The notes beneath the pieces are model-generated. The model was not told the origin of the DNA. It did not search any database and saw only the letters and a list, made by a program, of their open reading frames with translations. Both the position numbers and the translations under genes were made by a program. Below are positions 42,745 through 52,064 of a DNA stretch of 64,000 nucleotides, in pieces. Position 1 is the stretch's first letter. Each line of letters starts with the position of its first letter. The DNA comes from Nocardia crassostreae (GTDB lineage: Bacteria; Actinomycetota; Actinomycetes; Mycobacteriales; Mycobacteriaceae), in the NCBI RefSeq assembly GCF_001613405.1, contig NZ_BDCH01000034.1, forward strand, positions 1-64,000, given 5' to 3'.

Positions 42745-43532
42745 CGCTGTGTCCGATGCCGCGGCGAAGTGGGCACCAGCCGCTGTTTGAGTTCCTTCAC
42801 CTGCCGCCGGGCCACCGGGAGTTCGACGGCGGGCGAATCTCCTTCCGCCCGCAGGCATACCACGGTCCCGGTGCCCACGGTCCGCAATCCGGTCACCTGC
42901 CGCAGGGCGACCAGATAGGACCGGTGCACCCGCACGAATCCCGCCTCGCGCCACCGATTCTCCAATTCCGACAGGGGAATTCGCACCAAATGCGATCCGG
43001 CGCCGGTATGCAGTCGCGCATAGTCCCCGTCGGCCTCCACCCAGCTGACCGCGGCCCGATCCACCAATGTCGTCACCCCGCCCAGTTCCACCGGAATGAC
43101 TTCGTGCGGATCGGTTTTGCCCGCCTCGGGCGGCGGCGCGCTCCGGCCGACGGCAATGCGCCGCACGGCTTCCGCCAATCGCGCCTCGCGCAACGGCTTC
43201 AACAGATAATCCACCGCGCCCAGATCGAACGCGGCCACGGCTTTGTCGTCATGTGCCGTCACGAATACGACCGCGGGGGGATTCGCGAACTCCGACAGGA
43301 TCCTCGCCAACTCCATCCCATCCAATCCGGGCATATTGATATCCAGAAACACCGCGTCCACCGCATGCGCCCGCAACTCCCGCAAGGCCGCCGTGGCATC
43401 CCCCGCCGCGTATATCTCCCCGACCTCACCCTGGGCCCGCAGCAAATACACCAGCTCATCCAAGGCCGGTTTCTCATCGTCCACGGCCAACACGCGCAGC
43501 ACGCCCGGCTCCCTGTCGGTGGTCTGAATCAC
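42741..43532 (-). CDS. LytTR-family response regulator
   Basis: 263 residues: receiver domain (RVLAVDDEKPALDELVYLL, phospho-acceptor Asp in AVFLDINMPGLDG, Lys in DYLLKPLREARL) and C-terminal LytTR DNA-binding domain (VSWVEADGDYARLHT, RWREAGFVRVHRSYLVAL). Starts at GTG 43532. First gene of the operon with the small protein and symporter. Its likely partner kinase (LytS type) is at 47067-48257, separated by three unrelated genes. Confidence 0.93.
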   Translation of the reverse strand: MIQTTDREPGVLRVLAVDDEKPALDELVYLLRAQGEVGEIYAAGDATAALRELRAHAVDAVFLDINMPGLDGMELARILSEFANPPAVVFVTAHDDKAVAAFDLGAVDYLLKPLREARLAEAVRRIAVGRSAPPPEAGKTDPHEVIPVELGGVTTLVDRAAVSWVEADGDYARLHTGAGSHLVRIPLSELENRWREAGFVRVHRSYLVALRQVTGLRTVGTGTVVCLRAEGDSPAVELPVARRQVKELKQRLVPTSPRHRTQR

Positions 43533-43590
43533 AACTGATCCATCCTACGGTGCAAACCAGACGGTCGAGCTCGGCCCTCGGCCGGCGCTC

Positions 43591-44457
43591 TCAGCGCAGC
43601 AAGTTGATGATCTTGCGATAGGCGAGACGGGTCGGTGGCGAGAGTTGGGTCCAGGTAATGGGACCGCCCTCGGCCAGATGGGTGTCGTAGGGGATCTCGG
43701 TCACGGCGCGCACGTATTTCCCGAGGTAGGTGCGGGCGTGCTGGGCGACGCCCGGACCGTCCGTGGGGTGCTGGCGGGTGATGACTATGACGGCGTCGGC
43801 CAGGTGGTGCTCGCCGTAGTTGTCGTCGAGCCAGATGAGCGCGGGCTTGAGGCGATTCACCGCGTCCGGGCGGGCGGCGAGGGTGATCACCAGGGCAATG
43901 CGCGGATCCGACGGCAGGGGGGTGACCATGCGATTGGTGACCGGCGAGCCGCCGTCGTAGATGGGCAGGCAGCCCGCCGCCGACAGGTCGCGATGGACCG
44001 AGGAGTAGCTCTCGCGGCGCGGCAGCGCCTCCGGCCCGCGCGGCAGCACGCCGAAGCTGGAACTGTTCTCGCCACAGCTGTCCAGCACGGACGGGGCCAG
44101 CCCGCGCGGGCCCATATTCAGCCAGGTCTGCACGGTGCCCGCCGGATCGATCTTGTCGCAGCCGCGCCGGGCCAGATCCCCGCCGGTGGCGCTGGCGTCC
44201 ACCACGATCGGTGACCGCTCCTCGTAATCGGAGGCCACCGCCGAGGCCACGCCCAGCGCGGTGGTGGTCGTCCCGGCGCCGCCGGAGCTGCCCATGACCA
44301 GGATGGGCGGAACCTCGGCCCAGAGCAGGAATCCGTCGGTGTCGTGCAGGCGTACGACATCGGTGGGCGCGCCGGGCGGAGGCTGACGTAGTAGCAGCGA
44401 TAGATCCGTGGGAGTGGCGGAAAGCTCGGCGGGGTGATCGGGGTAATTATCGAACAC
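43591..44457 (-). CDS. MinD/ParA-like P-loop ATPase
   Basis: 288 residues. A deviant Walker A GSSGGAGTTTTALGVA and Walker A' VVDASATGGDLARRG place it among MinD-like ATPases seen near type VII secretion loci and as orphans in actinomycetes. No partner (ParB, MinC, ESX genes) is close. GTG 44457 follows AAGGGA at a good distance; the frame extends to 44568 without a better start. Role unknown. Confidence 0.75.
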   Translation of the reverse strand: MFDNYPDHPAELSATPTDLSLLLRQPPPGAPTDVVRLHDTDGFLLWAEVPPILVMGSSGGAGTTTTALGVASAVASDYEERSPIVVDASATGGDLARRGCDKIDPAGTVQTWLNMGPRGLAPSVLDSCGENSSSFGVLPRGPEALPRRESYSSVHRDLSAAGCLPIYDGGSPVTNRMVTPLPSDPRIALVITLAARPDAVNRLKPALIWLDDNYGEHHLADAVIVITRQHPTDGPGVAQHARTYLGKYVRAVTEIPYDTHLAEGGPITWTQLSPPTRLAYRKIINLLR

Positions 44458-44761
44458 TCGAGATCCCTTTGTGTGAGCAGCATTCGGTCCAGCGGATTTC
44501 GCAACGCCTCCGACCGGCCCCGTCCACACCCTCACCGCGTAGACGAGATTCCCCCTGCGCCACGACATCTTCGATGAGTCGATCAGTTCTTGCCCGCGTA
44601 CCCCCTAGAGCCACGCCTGTTCGAGCACTCAAAAAACATGCAGTGCAATGTTTTTCAATAGGGCCAAATACTACACCGAACCCGCCCGCAGGATGGTTCG
44701 ATCTTGTCATCCATCAAGGGCGTCCGGAATCACTCGCGGGCAGTGGATTTCCCGATACCGA
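44458..44761. other. 304-base non-coding stretch before the MinD-like gene
   Basis: No gene is supported here. It holds the MinD-like promoter and an AT-rich patch (44630-44690) that stands out from the surrounding GC-rich DNA. The only clear structure is the inverted repeat listed separately. Confidence 0.5.
44632..44655. terminator. AT-rich inverted repeat, possible araC terminator or operator
   Basis: Perfect 8-bp arms AAAAACAT (44632-44639) and ATGTTTTT (44648-44655) with an 8-base loop. Read on the minus strand it is a stem plus T-run downstream of the AraC stop (44762), i.e. a weak intrinsic terminator; it could equally be an operator for the MinD-like gene. Confidence 0.4.
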
Positions 44762-45556
44762 TCACCGCTGGGCCGCTGTTGTTTCGTGCAGCAGGGCACG
44801 GATTCGGGCGGGGGTGTGGCCCAGTTCGTGACGCAGCACCCGGGTCAGGTGCGATTGATCGCTGAAGCCCAGGTCGGCGGCCAGGGCGGCGAGATCGGTT
44901 TCGCCCCGTTCCAGGCGCGCCAGGGCGCCGCTGATGCGGATTCGATTGCGGTAGCGGCTGATCGGCATGCCGATGTGATGGTGGAAGGTGCGGCTCAAGT
45001 GGGCGGGGGTGGTGTCGAGCAGGCTCGACAGGGCGATCAGGTCGGCGGCGGCGGGCACTCCGGCGAGGATCGCCTGGCGGGCCCGGTCTGCCAGGGCGTA
45101 GCGACTGGGCGCGGGCGTGGTTCCGGGTTGTTCGCGGAGGGTCAGCGCCAGCAGCCGGACGACGGCCTCGGCGGCGGCGAACTCCGGATCGGGCGCGGTG
45201 CGCAGCAGTATGCGATGGGCGAACTCCAGCCGGGCATCCACGCGGATCGCCGGTGCGGGTGCGGCGTCGAGTTCGGCGGCGAGGGCGTGACCGGTGAAGG
45301 TGATGGAGGTGCAGCTGTCACCGCCCGCGGGGTGGGCGAAGCGGATCTCCTCGCCGGGGCGGTGCCGATAGCCGGTGGTGGGGTCGACCGTCACCCGGTG
45401 GCCCCGGGCCTCGAGGCGGAAGCGGCCGTGGCGGACGAGCACGATCTGGGGGCCGCGCGGCATCTCGGCCGGAGACCAGCGGGTGTGGTCGGCACTGCAT
45501 TCGACCGCACGGATCACGAAGTGCGGGTTGGTGATCACCGTTCCTGTACGGAGCAC
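44762..45556 (-). CDS. AraC-family transcriptional regulator
   Basis: 264 residues: cupin-like N-terminal sensor (QIVLVRHGRFRLEARG, YRHRPGEEIRFAHP) and a C-terminal double helix-turn-helix (LSSLLDTTPAHLSRTFHHH and AADLGFSDQSHLTRVLRHE). GTG 45556 is the start. Divergent from an MFS exporter with 87 bases between, so probably its regulator. Confidence 0.92.
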   Translation of the reverse strand: MLRTGTVITNPHFVIRAVECSADHTRWSPAEMPRGPQIVLVRHGRFRLEARGHRVTVDPTTGYRHRPGEEIRFAHPAGGDSCTSITFTGHALAAELDAAPAPAIRVDARLEFAHRILLRTAPDPEFAAAEAVVRLLALTLREQPGTTPAPSRYALADRARQAILAGVPAAADLIALSSLLDTTPAHLSRTFHHHIGMPISRYRNRIRISGALARLERGETDLAALAADLGFSDQSHLTRVLRHELGHTPARIRALLHETTAAQR

Positions 45557-45643
45557 CCGGTGATTCTAGGCGCGGCCACCGACAGGTCCGATGCGCATAT
45601 TTCTTCAAGACCGCGGGACGAGGCGCGGGCAATGCTCGGGTGC

Positions 45644-47050
45644 ATGATCGCTCTCGACACTTCGACCACCTCGGCCGCGCGCCGGGGGTGGATCCTGGCC
45701 GTATTGCTCATCGGGCAGCTCATGGCGACCCTGGAAAGCTCCATCGTGTCGGTCGCGGCGCAGACCATCCGGGAGGAGTTGGGGGCGAGCGGGGCGGCGA
45801 TCCAATTGATCGTGTCGGGCTATCTGCTGACCACCGGCGTGCTGCTGGTGACCTGTGCGCGGCTCGGCGATATCGCCGGACATCGGCGGGTATTCCTGGC
45901 CGGGCTGGGCTGGTTCACCGCGGCCTCGCTGCTGTGCGGGCTGGCGCCGAATCCGACCGTGCTGGTACTGGCGCGGATCGCGCAGGCCGTGGGTGCGGCT
46001 CTGCTGATGCCGCAGGTGTTCTCGCTGATCCAGCTGTACTGGGACGGTGAGGCGCGGCGGCGGGTGGTCGGCATCTACAGCATGGTGCTGGCGCTGGGAG
46101 TCGTGCTGGGACAGGTCGTCGGGGGATTGGTGGTCGGCGCCGATCTGTTCGGACTCGGTTGGCGCCCCGCGTTTCTGCTCAATATTCCCATCGGCGTGAT
46201 CGCGCTCGTGATCGGCGCGCGCACCCTGCCGACGGGGCGGACGGACGGTGCGGCGCGCCTGGATCCGGCCGGGGTGGCGCTGCTGCCCGTGGCGATGACG
46301 GCGTTCACCCTCCCGCTCATTTTCGGCCGGGAGTACGGCTGGCCCGCCTGGGCCTGGATGGCGCTGGCGGGCGGCGGCCTGCTGCTGGCGGCATTCGTTC
46401 GCTACGAACGGAATTCGCGGCATCCGGTGCTGGACCTGGCGGTACTGCGCCCGCCGGGGGTGAAGCCCGGGCTGATCGCCTGCTGCCTGGTCATGGGCTG
46501 TTACAGCGTATTCGTGCTCACGCTGACCCTGCATCTGCAATCCGCGCTGGGATTCTCGCCACTGCGCGCGGGATCGGCCTTCGCGCCGTTCGCCATTGGA
46601 TTCGGTGCGCTGAGCCTGACCTGGACCCGATATCCGCAGCGCGTGCAGCGGCTGTTGCCGACGATGGGCCCGATCGCCTTCGCGGCGGGCTCGATCACGC
46701 TGGCGCTCATACTCGTTCGCGATCAGTGGCATCCGCTGCTCGCGACGCCGCTGCTCTTGTTCGCGGGCGCGGGGCACGCCGCGGGCTACAGTCCACTGAT
46801 CGCGCGCCTCACCACGCTGGTGGAAGCACGCCATGCCTCGGCACTCTCGGCCCTCGATTCCACCGGCCCGATGCTCACCGCGGTGACGACCGTCGCCGGG
46901 CTCGGCAGCGTCTACTTCGCCGCCCCCTCCTCGGCCGACGGCCTGCTCCGAGTCGCGATCGCGGTCGCGATCCTGCTGGCGGTGACGGCGGTGTGCGCGG
47001 CCCGCTCCGGAATGGCGGCGGTCGGCAACCGGGCCGGGGCCGCCGCGTAG
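45644..47050 (+). CDS. MFS drug exporter, DHA2 (EmrB/QacA) family
   Basis: 468-residue membrane protein with 14 predicted segments. Motifs: LDTSTTSAARRGW lead, LMATLESSIVSVAAQTI (motif D1-like) and RLGDIAGHRRVFLAGL (motif A). Proton-driven export of drugs or other amphiphiles is the family role; substrate unknown. ATG 45644 preferred. Convergent with the LytS-type kinase gene (16 bases). Confidence 0.9.
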   Translation: MIALDTSTTSAARRGWILAVLLIGQLMATLESSIVSVAAQTIREELGASGAAIQLIVSGYLLTTGVLLVTCARLGDIAGHRRVFLAGLGWFTAASLLCGLAPNPTVLVLARIAQAVGAALLMPQVFSLIQLYWDGEARRRVVGIYSMVLALGVVLGQVVGGLVVGADLFGLGWRPAFLLNIPIGVIALVIGARTLPTGRTDGAARLDPAGVALLPVAMTAFTLPLIFGREYGWPAWAWMALAGGGLLLAAFVRYERNSRHPVLDLAVLRPPGVKPGLIACCLVMGCYSVFVLTLTLHLQSALGFSPLRAGSAFAPFAIGFGALSLTWTRYPQRVQRLLPTMGPIAFAAGSITLALILVRDQWHPLLATPLLLFAGAGHAAGYSPLIARLTTLVEARHASALSALDSTGPMLTAVTTVAGLGSVYFAAPSSADGLLRVAIAVAILLAVTAVCAARSGMAAVGNRAGAAA

Positions 47051-47066
47051 GCCGACGGGTGCGCCC

Positions 47067-48257
47067 TCAGGCGTGGATTCCGGCCCGGAACTTGGGGATT
47101 CGCATGCTTACCTTGGTGCCCGCACCGGGTGCGGTGTCCACGATCAGGCCGTAGTCGTCCCCGAAAGCGGCGCGCAGCCGGTCGTCCACATTGGCCAGGC
47201 CCACGTGCGCGGACTCGCCGGAAGTGGCTGGGCCGGTCCCGGTTTGGACGGAATCCAGCGCACCGGACCGCAGCAGTTCGGGATCCATGCCGACCCCGTC
47301 GTCCTCGACGGTGATGACGCAGTCGGTGCCCTCGTCAGCCGCCACGATGGTGAGCGTCCCGCCCTTCGGCTTGGCGGCCAGCCCGTGCCGGACGGCATTC
47401 TCCACCAGCGGCTGCAAGGCCAGGAACGGCAGCACCACCCCCAGCACCTCGGGTGCGACGCGCAGCCGCACCTGCAGGGAATCGCCGAACCGCGCCCGCT
47501 CCAAGGCCAGATAACGGTCGATATTCTTCAATTCGTCGGCGAGAACGGTGAATTCACCCGCGGCCCGGAACGAATACCGGGTGAAGTCCGCGAAATCCAG
47601 AATCAGTTCCCGCGCCCGCGCCGGATCGGTGCGCACGAACGAGGCGATGGTGTTCAACGCGTTGTAGATGAAATGCGGGCTGATCTGCGCCCGCAGCGCC
47701 CGCACCTCCGCCCGGTCCAGCCGCGCCCGCGAGGCGTCCAGCTCCGCCAATTCGATTTGCCCGCAGGCGTATCGGGCCACCTCGGCCACGGCCCCGAGCA
47801 GGCCCGGCCCCGGCTGATCCGCCGTGACCACGCCCAGCGCGCCGATCATCCCGCTGTACTCGGTGGCCAGCGGCTGCGCCAGCAACGTGTAGCCGTCGCT
47901 GCCCGGTCCGGCCACCAGGACCGGCCGCCCGCTGGCCATGGCCCGGCGCGCGGTATCGGCGAGCAGCGGCCCGAGTTCGGGATGCGGTCCGTCCCAAGCA
48001 AGCATCTCGCCGTCCGGATCGATGACGCCCAGCGCAAGCGTTCCGGTGAGCGCGCGCAGAGGCGGGGCCGCCTCCTGCGCGGATTCGGCGGTGAGCCCGC
48101 GCCGCAGCGGCCGCGCCGCCTGGGACGCTGTCTGCAACGCTTGGTGCACGGCGCGTTCGGCGGGTGTGGTGACCGTGCGGCGAGTACGCGGCCAGGCCAG
48201 CAGGGCGGCGGCAATGAGAATGCCGGTGACGAGGATGGCCGCGGCGGTCGCGGTCAC
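47067..48257 (-). CDS. LytS-type sensor histidine kinase
   Basis: 396 residues: one N-terminal membrane segment, a GAF-like sensing domain (GVIDPDGEMLAWDG), His_kinase domain with phospho-acceptor in QISPHFIYNALNTIASFVR and ATPase motifs (LQPLVENAVRHGL, VGLANVDDRLR). The family pairs with LytTR regulators; the only one here is at 42741-43532. Likely senses acetate or related growth state for the symporters. Confidence 0.92.
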   Translation of the reverse strand: MTATAAAILVTGILIAAALLAWPRTRRTVTTPAERAVHQALQTASQAARPLRRGLTAESAQEAAPPLRALTGTLALGVIDPDGEMLAWDGPHPELGPLLADTARRAMASGRPVLVAGPGSDGYTLLAQPLATEYSGMIGALGVVTADQPGPGLLGAVAEVARYACGQIELAELDASRARLDRAEVRALRAQISPHFIYNALNTIASFVRTDPARARELILDFADFTRYSFRAAGEFTVLADELKNIDRYLALERARFGDSLQVRLRVAPEVLGVVLPFLALQPLVENAVRHGLAAKPKGGTLTIVAADEGTDCVITVEDDGVGMDPELLRSGALDSVQTGTGPATSGESAHVGLANVDDRLRAAFGDDYGLIVDTAPGAGTKVSMRIPKFRAGIHA

Positions 48258-48459
48258 GGCGCAGCCGTCCAGACGGTGCGGGCAGCGCTGCCGGGCGGCG
48301 ACCAGATCATCTCCGGATTATCACCTGCCCATTGCCGCAGTGACATTCGCCACGACACGCGGGGGCGGCACGCCGTTGTCGCAGTCCGGCCACCTCGTCG
48401 TTCTCGATTGCCTCCGCGTGGCGTCCGAAGGCGTCGGTGGGGGCGCTTAGTATGTCTGC
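48258..48459 (+). promoter_or_regulatory. Upstream region of dnaE1
   Basis: 202 bases between the divergent LytS kinase and dnaE1. It should hold both promoters; no convincing -10/-35 pair was singled out by eye. Confidence 0.35.
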
Positions 48460-51400
48460 GTGTCAGCCTCGTCGGGATCATTCGTTCATCTCCACAACCA
48501 CACCGAGTACTCCATGCTCGACGGCGCGGCGAAGATCACGCCTCTGTTCAAAGAGGCGAATCGCCTGGGGATGACCGCGGTGGGCATGACCGACCACGGC
48601 AATATGTACGGCGCGTCCGAGTTCTACAACTCCGCCAAGAAGCAGGGCATCAAGCCGATCATCGGCATCGAGGCCTACATCGCCCCCGACTCCCGGTTCA
48701 ACACCAAACGCGTGCAGTGGGGCGATCCCTCGCAGAAGAGCGACGACGTCTCCGGCTCCGGCGCCTACACCCATATGACCATGGTCGCCGAGACCGCGCA
48801 GGGTCTGCGGAACCTGTTCAAGCTGTCCTCCCTGGCCTCCATCGAAGGTCAGCTCGGCAAGTGGGCGCGTATGGACGCCGACATCATCGCCGAACACGCC
48901 GCGGGCATTATCGCCACCACCGGTTGCCCGTCGGGCGAGGTGCAGACCCGCCTGCGCCTGGGCCAGGAACGCGAGGCCCTCGAGGCCGCCGCCAAATGGC
49001 AGGAGATCTTCGGCCCGGAGAACTTCTTCCTCGAGATCATGGACCACGGCCTGTCCATCGAGCGCCGGGTGCGCGAGGGCCTCCTGGATGTCGGCAAGAA
49101 ACTGGGCATTCCGTCCTTGGCCACCAATGACTGCCATTATGTGCACGAGCACGACTCCGGCAACCACGAGGCGCTGCTCTGCGTCCAGACCGGCAAGACC
49201 CTCTCGGATCCGACCCGCTTCAAGTTCGACGGCTCCGGCTACTACCTCAAGTCCGCCGACGAGATGCGCGCCATCTGGGATGCCGAGGTCCCCGGCGCCT
49301 GCGACAACACCGTCCTCATCGGCGAGCGCGTGCAGTCCTACGACGAGGTCTGGAACCACCGCGACCGGATGCCCATCTTCCCGGTCCCTGAGGGCGAGAC
49401 CCAGGCCAGCTGGCTGCGCCACGAGGTCCTGAAGGGCCTGGATCGCCGCTTCCCCAACGGGGTTCCGGAGGAATACCTCACCCGGGCCGACTACGAGATC
49501 GGCGTCGTCAACGAAATGGGCTTCCCGGCCTACTTCCTCATCGTCGCCGACCTCATCACCTACGCCCGCTCGGTCGGCATCAATGTCGGTCCAGGTCGTG
49601 GTTCGGCGGCCGGTTCGCTGGTCGCCTACGCCATGGGCATCACCAATATCGACCCCATCCCGCACGGGCTGCTGTTCGAGCGCTTCCTCAATCCCGAACG
49701 CGTCTCCATGCCCGATATCGATATCGACTTCGACGATCGCCGCCGCGGTGAGATGGTCCGCTACGCCACCGAGAAGTGGGGCAGCGACCGCGTCGCCCAG
49801 GTGATCACCTTCGGCACCATTAAAACCAAGGCCGCGCTGAAGGATTCGGCGCGCGTGCAGTTCGGCCAGCCCGGTTTCGCCATCGCGGACCAGATTTCGA
49901 AGGCGCTGCCGCCGCCGATCATGGCCAAGGACATTCCGCTCTCGGGCATCATGGATCCCGAGCACGAGCGGTACAAGGAGGCCGCCGAGGTCCGGGAGCT
50001 CATCAATACCAACCCGGATGTCAACAAGATCTACGAAACCGCCCGCGGCCTCGAAGGTCTGATCCGCAATGCGGGCGTGCACGCCTGCGCGGTCATCATG
50101 TCGAGCGAACCGCTCACCGATGCCATCCCGGTGTGGAAGCGGCCCCAGGACGGGGCCATCATCACCGGCTGGGACTACCCGTCGTGTGAGGCCATCGGCC
50201 TGTTGAAGATGGACTTCCTGGGCCTGCGCAACCTCACCGTCATCGGTGACGCCCTGGTGAATATCAAGAACAACCGGGGCATCGAACTCGACCTCGACAC
50301 GCTGCCCCTGGAAGATCCGGCGACCTACGAATTGCTCGCCCGCGGTGACACTCTCGGCGTGTTCCAGCTCGACGGCGGCGCCATGCGGGATCTGCTGCGC
50401 CGCATGATCCCGACCGGCTTCGAGGACATCGTGGCCGTGCTCGCGCTGTACCGCCCCGGCCCCATGGGCATGAACGCCCACAACGACTACGCCGACCGCA
50501 AGAACGCGCGGCAAGAGGTCAAACCCATCCATCCGGAGCTTGAGGAGCCCCTGAAGGACATCCTGCGTGATACCTACGGCCTGATCGTGTATCAGGAGCA
50601 GATCATGCAGATCGCGCAGAAGGTCGCCGGATACTCCCTCGGCCGAGCCGATATTCTGCGCCGCGCCATGGGTAAGAAGAAGGCCGAGGTCCTGGAAGCC
50701 GAATTCGAGGGCTTCGAGAAGGGCATGCTGGACAACGGCTTCTCCAAGCCCGCCATCAAGGCGCTGTGGGACACGATTCTCCCGTTCGCCGGATACGCGT
50801 TCAACAAATCGCATGCCGCGGGCTACGGCCTGGTGTCGTTCTGGACCGCCTATCTCAAGGCCAACTATCCGGCCGAGTACATGGCCGGTCTGCTCACCTC
50901 CGTCGGTGACGACAAGGACAAGGCCGCCGTCTATCTGGCCGACTGCCGCCGCCTGGGCATCCAGGTGCTGCCGCCGGACGTCAACGAGTCCGAGATCGAA
51001 TTCGCCTCCGTGGGCAATGACATTCGCTTCGGTATGGGCGCGGTCCGCAATGTCGGCGCGAATGTGGTGTCCTCGATCATCGCGGCGCGCAAGGAGAAGT
51101 CGAAGTTCACCGATTTCTCGGATTATCTGAACAAGATCGACGCCATTGCCTGCACCAAGAAGGTCACCGAATCCCTCATCAAGGCGGGCGCTTTCGATTC
51201 GCTCGGGCATCCGCGCAATGGTCTGCTGCTGGTGCACTCCGATGCCATCGACGCCGTCATGTCCACCAAGAAGGCCGAGGCCATCGGCCAATTCGACCTC
51301 TTCGGCGGGCTCGACGACGGTGACGATTCGATTGCCAGCGTCTTCAATGTGAAGGTCCCCGACGAGGAGTGGGAGACCAAGCACAAGCTCGCCCTGGAGC

Positions 51401-52011
51401 GGGAAATGCTGGGCCTCTACGTGTCCGGGCATCCGCTCAATGGCGTGGAGCACGTCCTCGCACAGCAGTCCGACACCCAGATCCCGGCCATTCTCGAAGG
51501 CGATATCAAGGACGGCGCGCAGGTCACCATCGGCGGCATCTTCGCCAATGTCGCCCGCCGCGTGAACAAGAACGGCCTGGCCTGGGCGTCGGCGCAATTG
51601 GAGGATCTCACCGGCGGTATCGAGGTGCTGTTCTTCCCGCAGTCCTATTCGGTGTACGGCATGGATGTCACCGAGGATGCCATCGTCCTGGTGAAGGCGC
51701 GCGTCTCCGCCCGCGACGACCGCGTCTCGCTCATTGCCAATGACCTTGTGGTGCCGGATCTTTCGTCCATCGGCGTGGACAAGCCGCTCTCGGTGGTCAT
51801 TCCGACCCGGCTGTGCACGCCCGACAAGATCGGCGCGCTCAAGCGGGTGCTGAGCAGCCATCCCGGCACCGCCGACGTCCATGTCCGCCACGTCGGCTCG
51901 CGCGAGCGCACCACGGTGCTGAAGGTCGCCGACAATCTGCGGGTGTCGCCGTCCTCCGCCCTCATGGGTGATCTCAAGGCCCTGCTCGGCCCGGGCTGCC
52001 TGGCGGGTTAG
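48460..52011 (+). CDS. dnaE1: DNA polymerase III alpha subunit
   Basis: Replicative DNA polymerase of 1183 residues, the usual length. The N-terminal PHP domain carries FVHLHNHTEYSMLDG and MTDHGNMYG, the proofreading exonuclease site of actinobacterial DnaE1. The polymerase active site is MPDIDIDFDDRRRGEM, with GPGRGSAAGSLVAYA before it; fingers, helix-hairpin-helix and an OB domain follow (ITIGGIFANVARRV). GTG 48460 is the start. The frame is uninterrupted, in contrast to many neighbours. Confidence 0.97.
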   Translation: MSASSGSFVHLHNHTEYSMLDGAAKITPLFKEANRLGMTAVGMTDHGNMYGASEFYNSAKKQGIKPIIGIEAYIAPDSRFNTKRVQWGDPSQKSDDVSGSGAYTHMTMVAETAQGLRNLFKLSSLASIEGQLGKWARMDADIIAEHAAGIIATTGCPSGEVQTRLRLGQEREALEAAAKWQEIFGPENFFLEIMDHGLSIERRVREGLLDVGKKLGIPSLATNDCHYVHEHDSGNHEALLCVQTGKTLSDPTRFKFDGSGYYLKSADEMRAIWDAEVPGACDNTVLIGERVQSYDEVWNHRDRMPIFPVPEGETQASWLRHEVLKGLDRRFPNGVPEEYLTRADYEIGVVNEMGFPAYFLIVADLITYARSVGINVGPGRGSAAGSLVAYAMGITNIDPIPHGLLFERFLNPERVSMPDIDIDFDDRRRGEMVRYATEKWGSDRVAQVITFGTIKTKAALKDSARVQFGQPGFAIADQISKALPPPIMAKDIPLSGIMDPEHERYKEAAEVRELINTNPDVNKIYETARGLEGLIRNAGVHACAVIMSSEPLTDAIPVWKRPQDGAIITGWDYPSCEAIGLLKMDFLGLRNLTVIGDALVNIKNNRGIELDLDTLPLEDPATYELLARGDTLGVFQLDGGAMRDLLRRMIPTGFEDIVAVLALYRPGPMGMNAHNDYADRKNARQEVKPIHPELEEPLKDILRDTYGLIVYQEQIMQIAQKVAGYSLGRADILRRAMGKKKAEVLEAEFEGFEKGMLDNGFSKPAIKALWDTILPFAGYAFNKSHAAGYGLVSFWTAYLKANYPAEYMAGLLTSVGDDKDKAAVYLADCRRLGIQVLPPDVNESEIEFASVGNDIRFGMGAVRNVGANVVSSIIAARKEKSKFTDFSDYLNKIDAIACTKKVTESLIKAGAFDSLGHPRNGLLLVHSDAIDAVMSTKKAEAIGQFDLFGGLDDGDDSIASVFNVKVPDEEWETKHKLALEREMLGLYVSGHPLNGVEHVLAQQSDTQIPAILEGDIKDGAQVTIGGIFANVARRVNKNGLAWASAQLEDLTGGIEVLFFPQSYSVYGMDVTEDAIVLVKARVSARDDRVSLIANDLVVPDLSSIGVDKPLSVVIPTRLCTPDKIGALKRVLSSHPGTADVHVRHVGSRERTTVLKVADNLRVSPSSALMGDLKALLGPGCLAG

Positions 52012-52020
52012 CGACTGGGC

Positions 52021-52052
52021 GAGGCCCCCTCGAAACCGCGAGGGGGCCTCTT
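52021..52052. terminator. Strong terminator after dnaE1
   Basis: A perfect 12-bp stem GAGGCCCCCTCG (52021-52032) with its complement at 52039-52050, 6-base loop, followed by TT. It lies between convergent dnaE1 and the porin gene and can serve both. Confidence 0.85.
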
Positions 52053-52064
52053 ATGTACGGAGAC

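Noticed and set aside
48478..51891. A 1137-codon open frame on the minus strand opposite dnaE1
   Set aside because: It mirrors dnaE1 codon for codon in a GC-rich gene, has His/Gly/Asp-rich composition and no recognisable domain. The plus strand is a clear polymerase.
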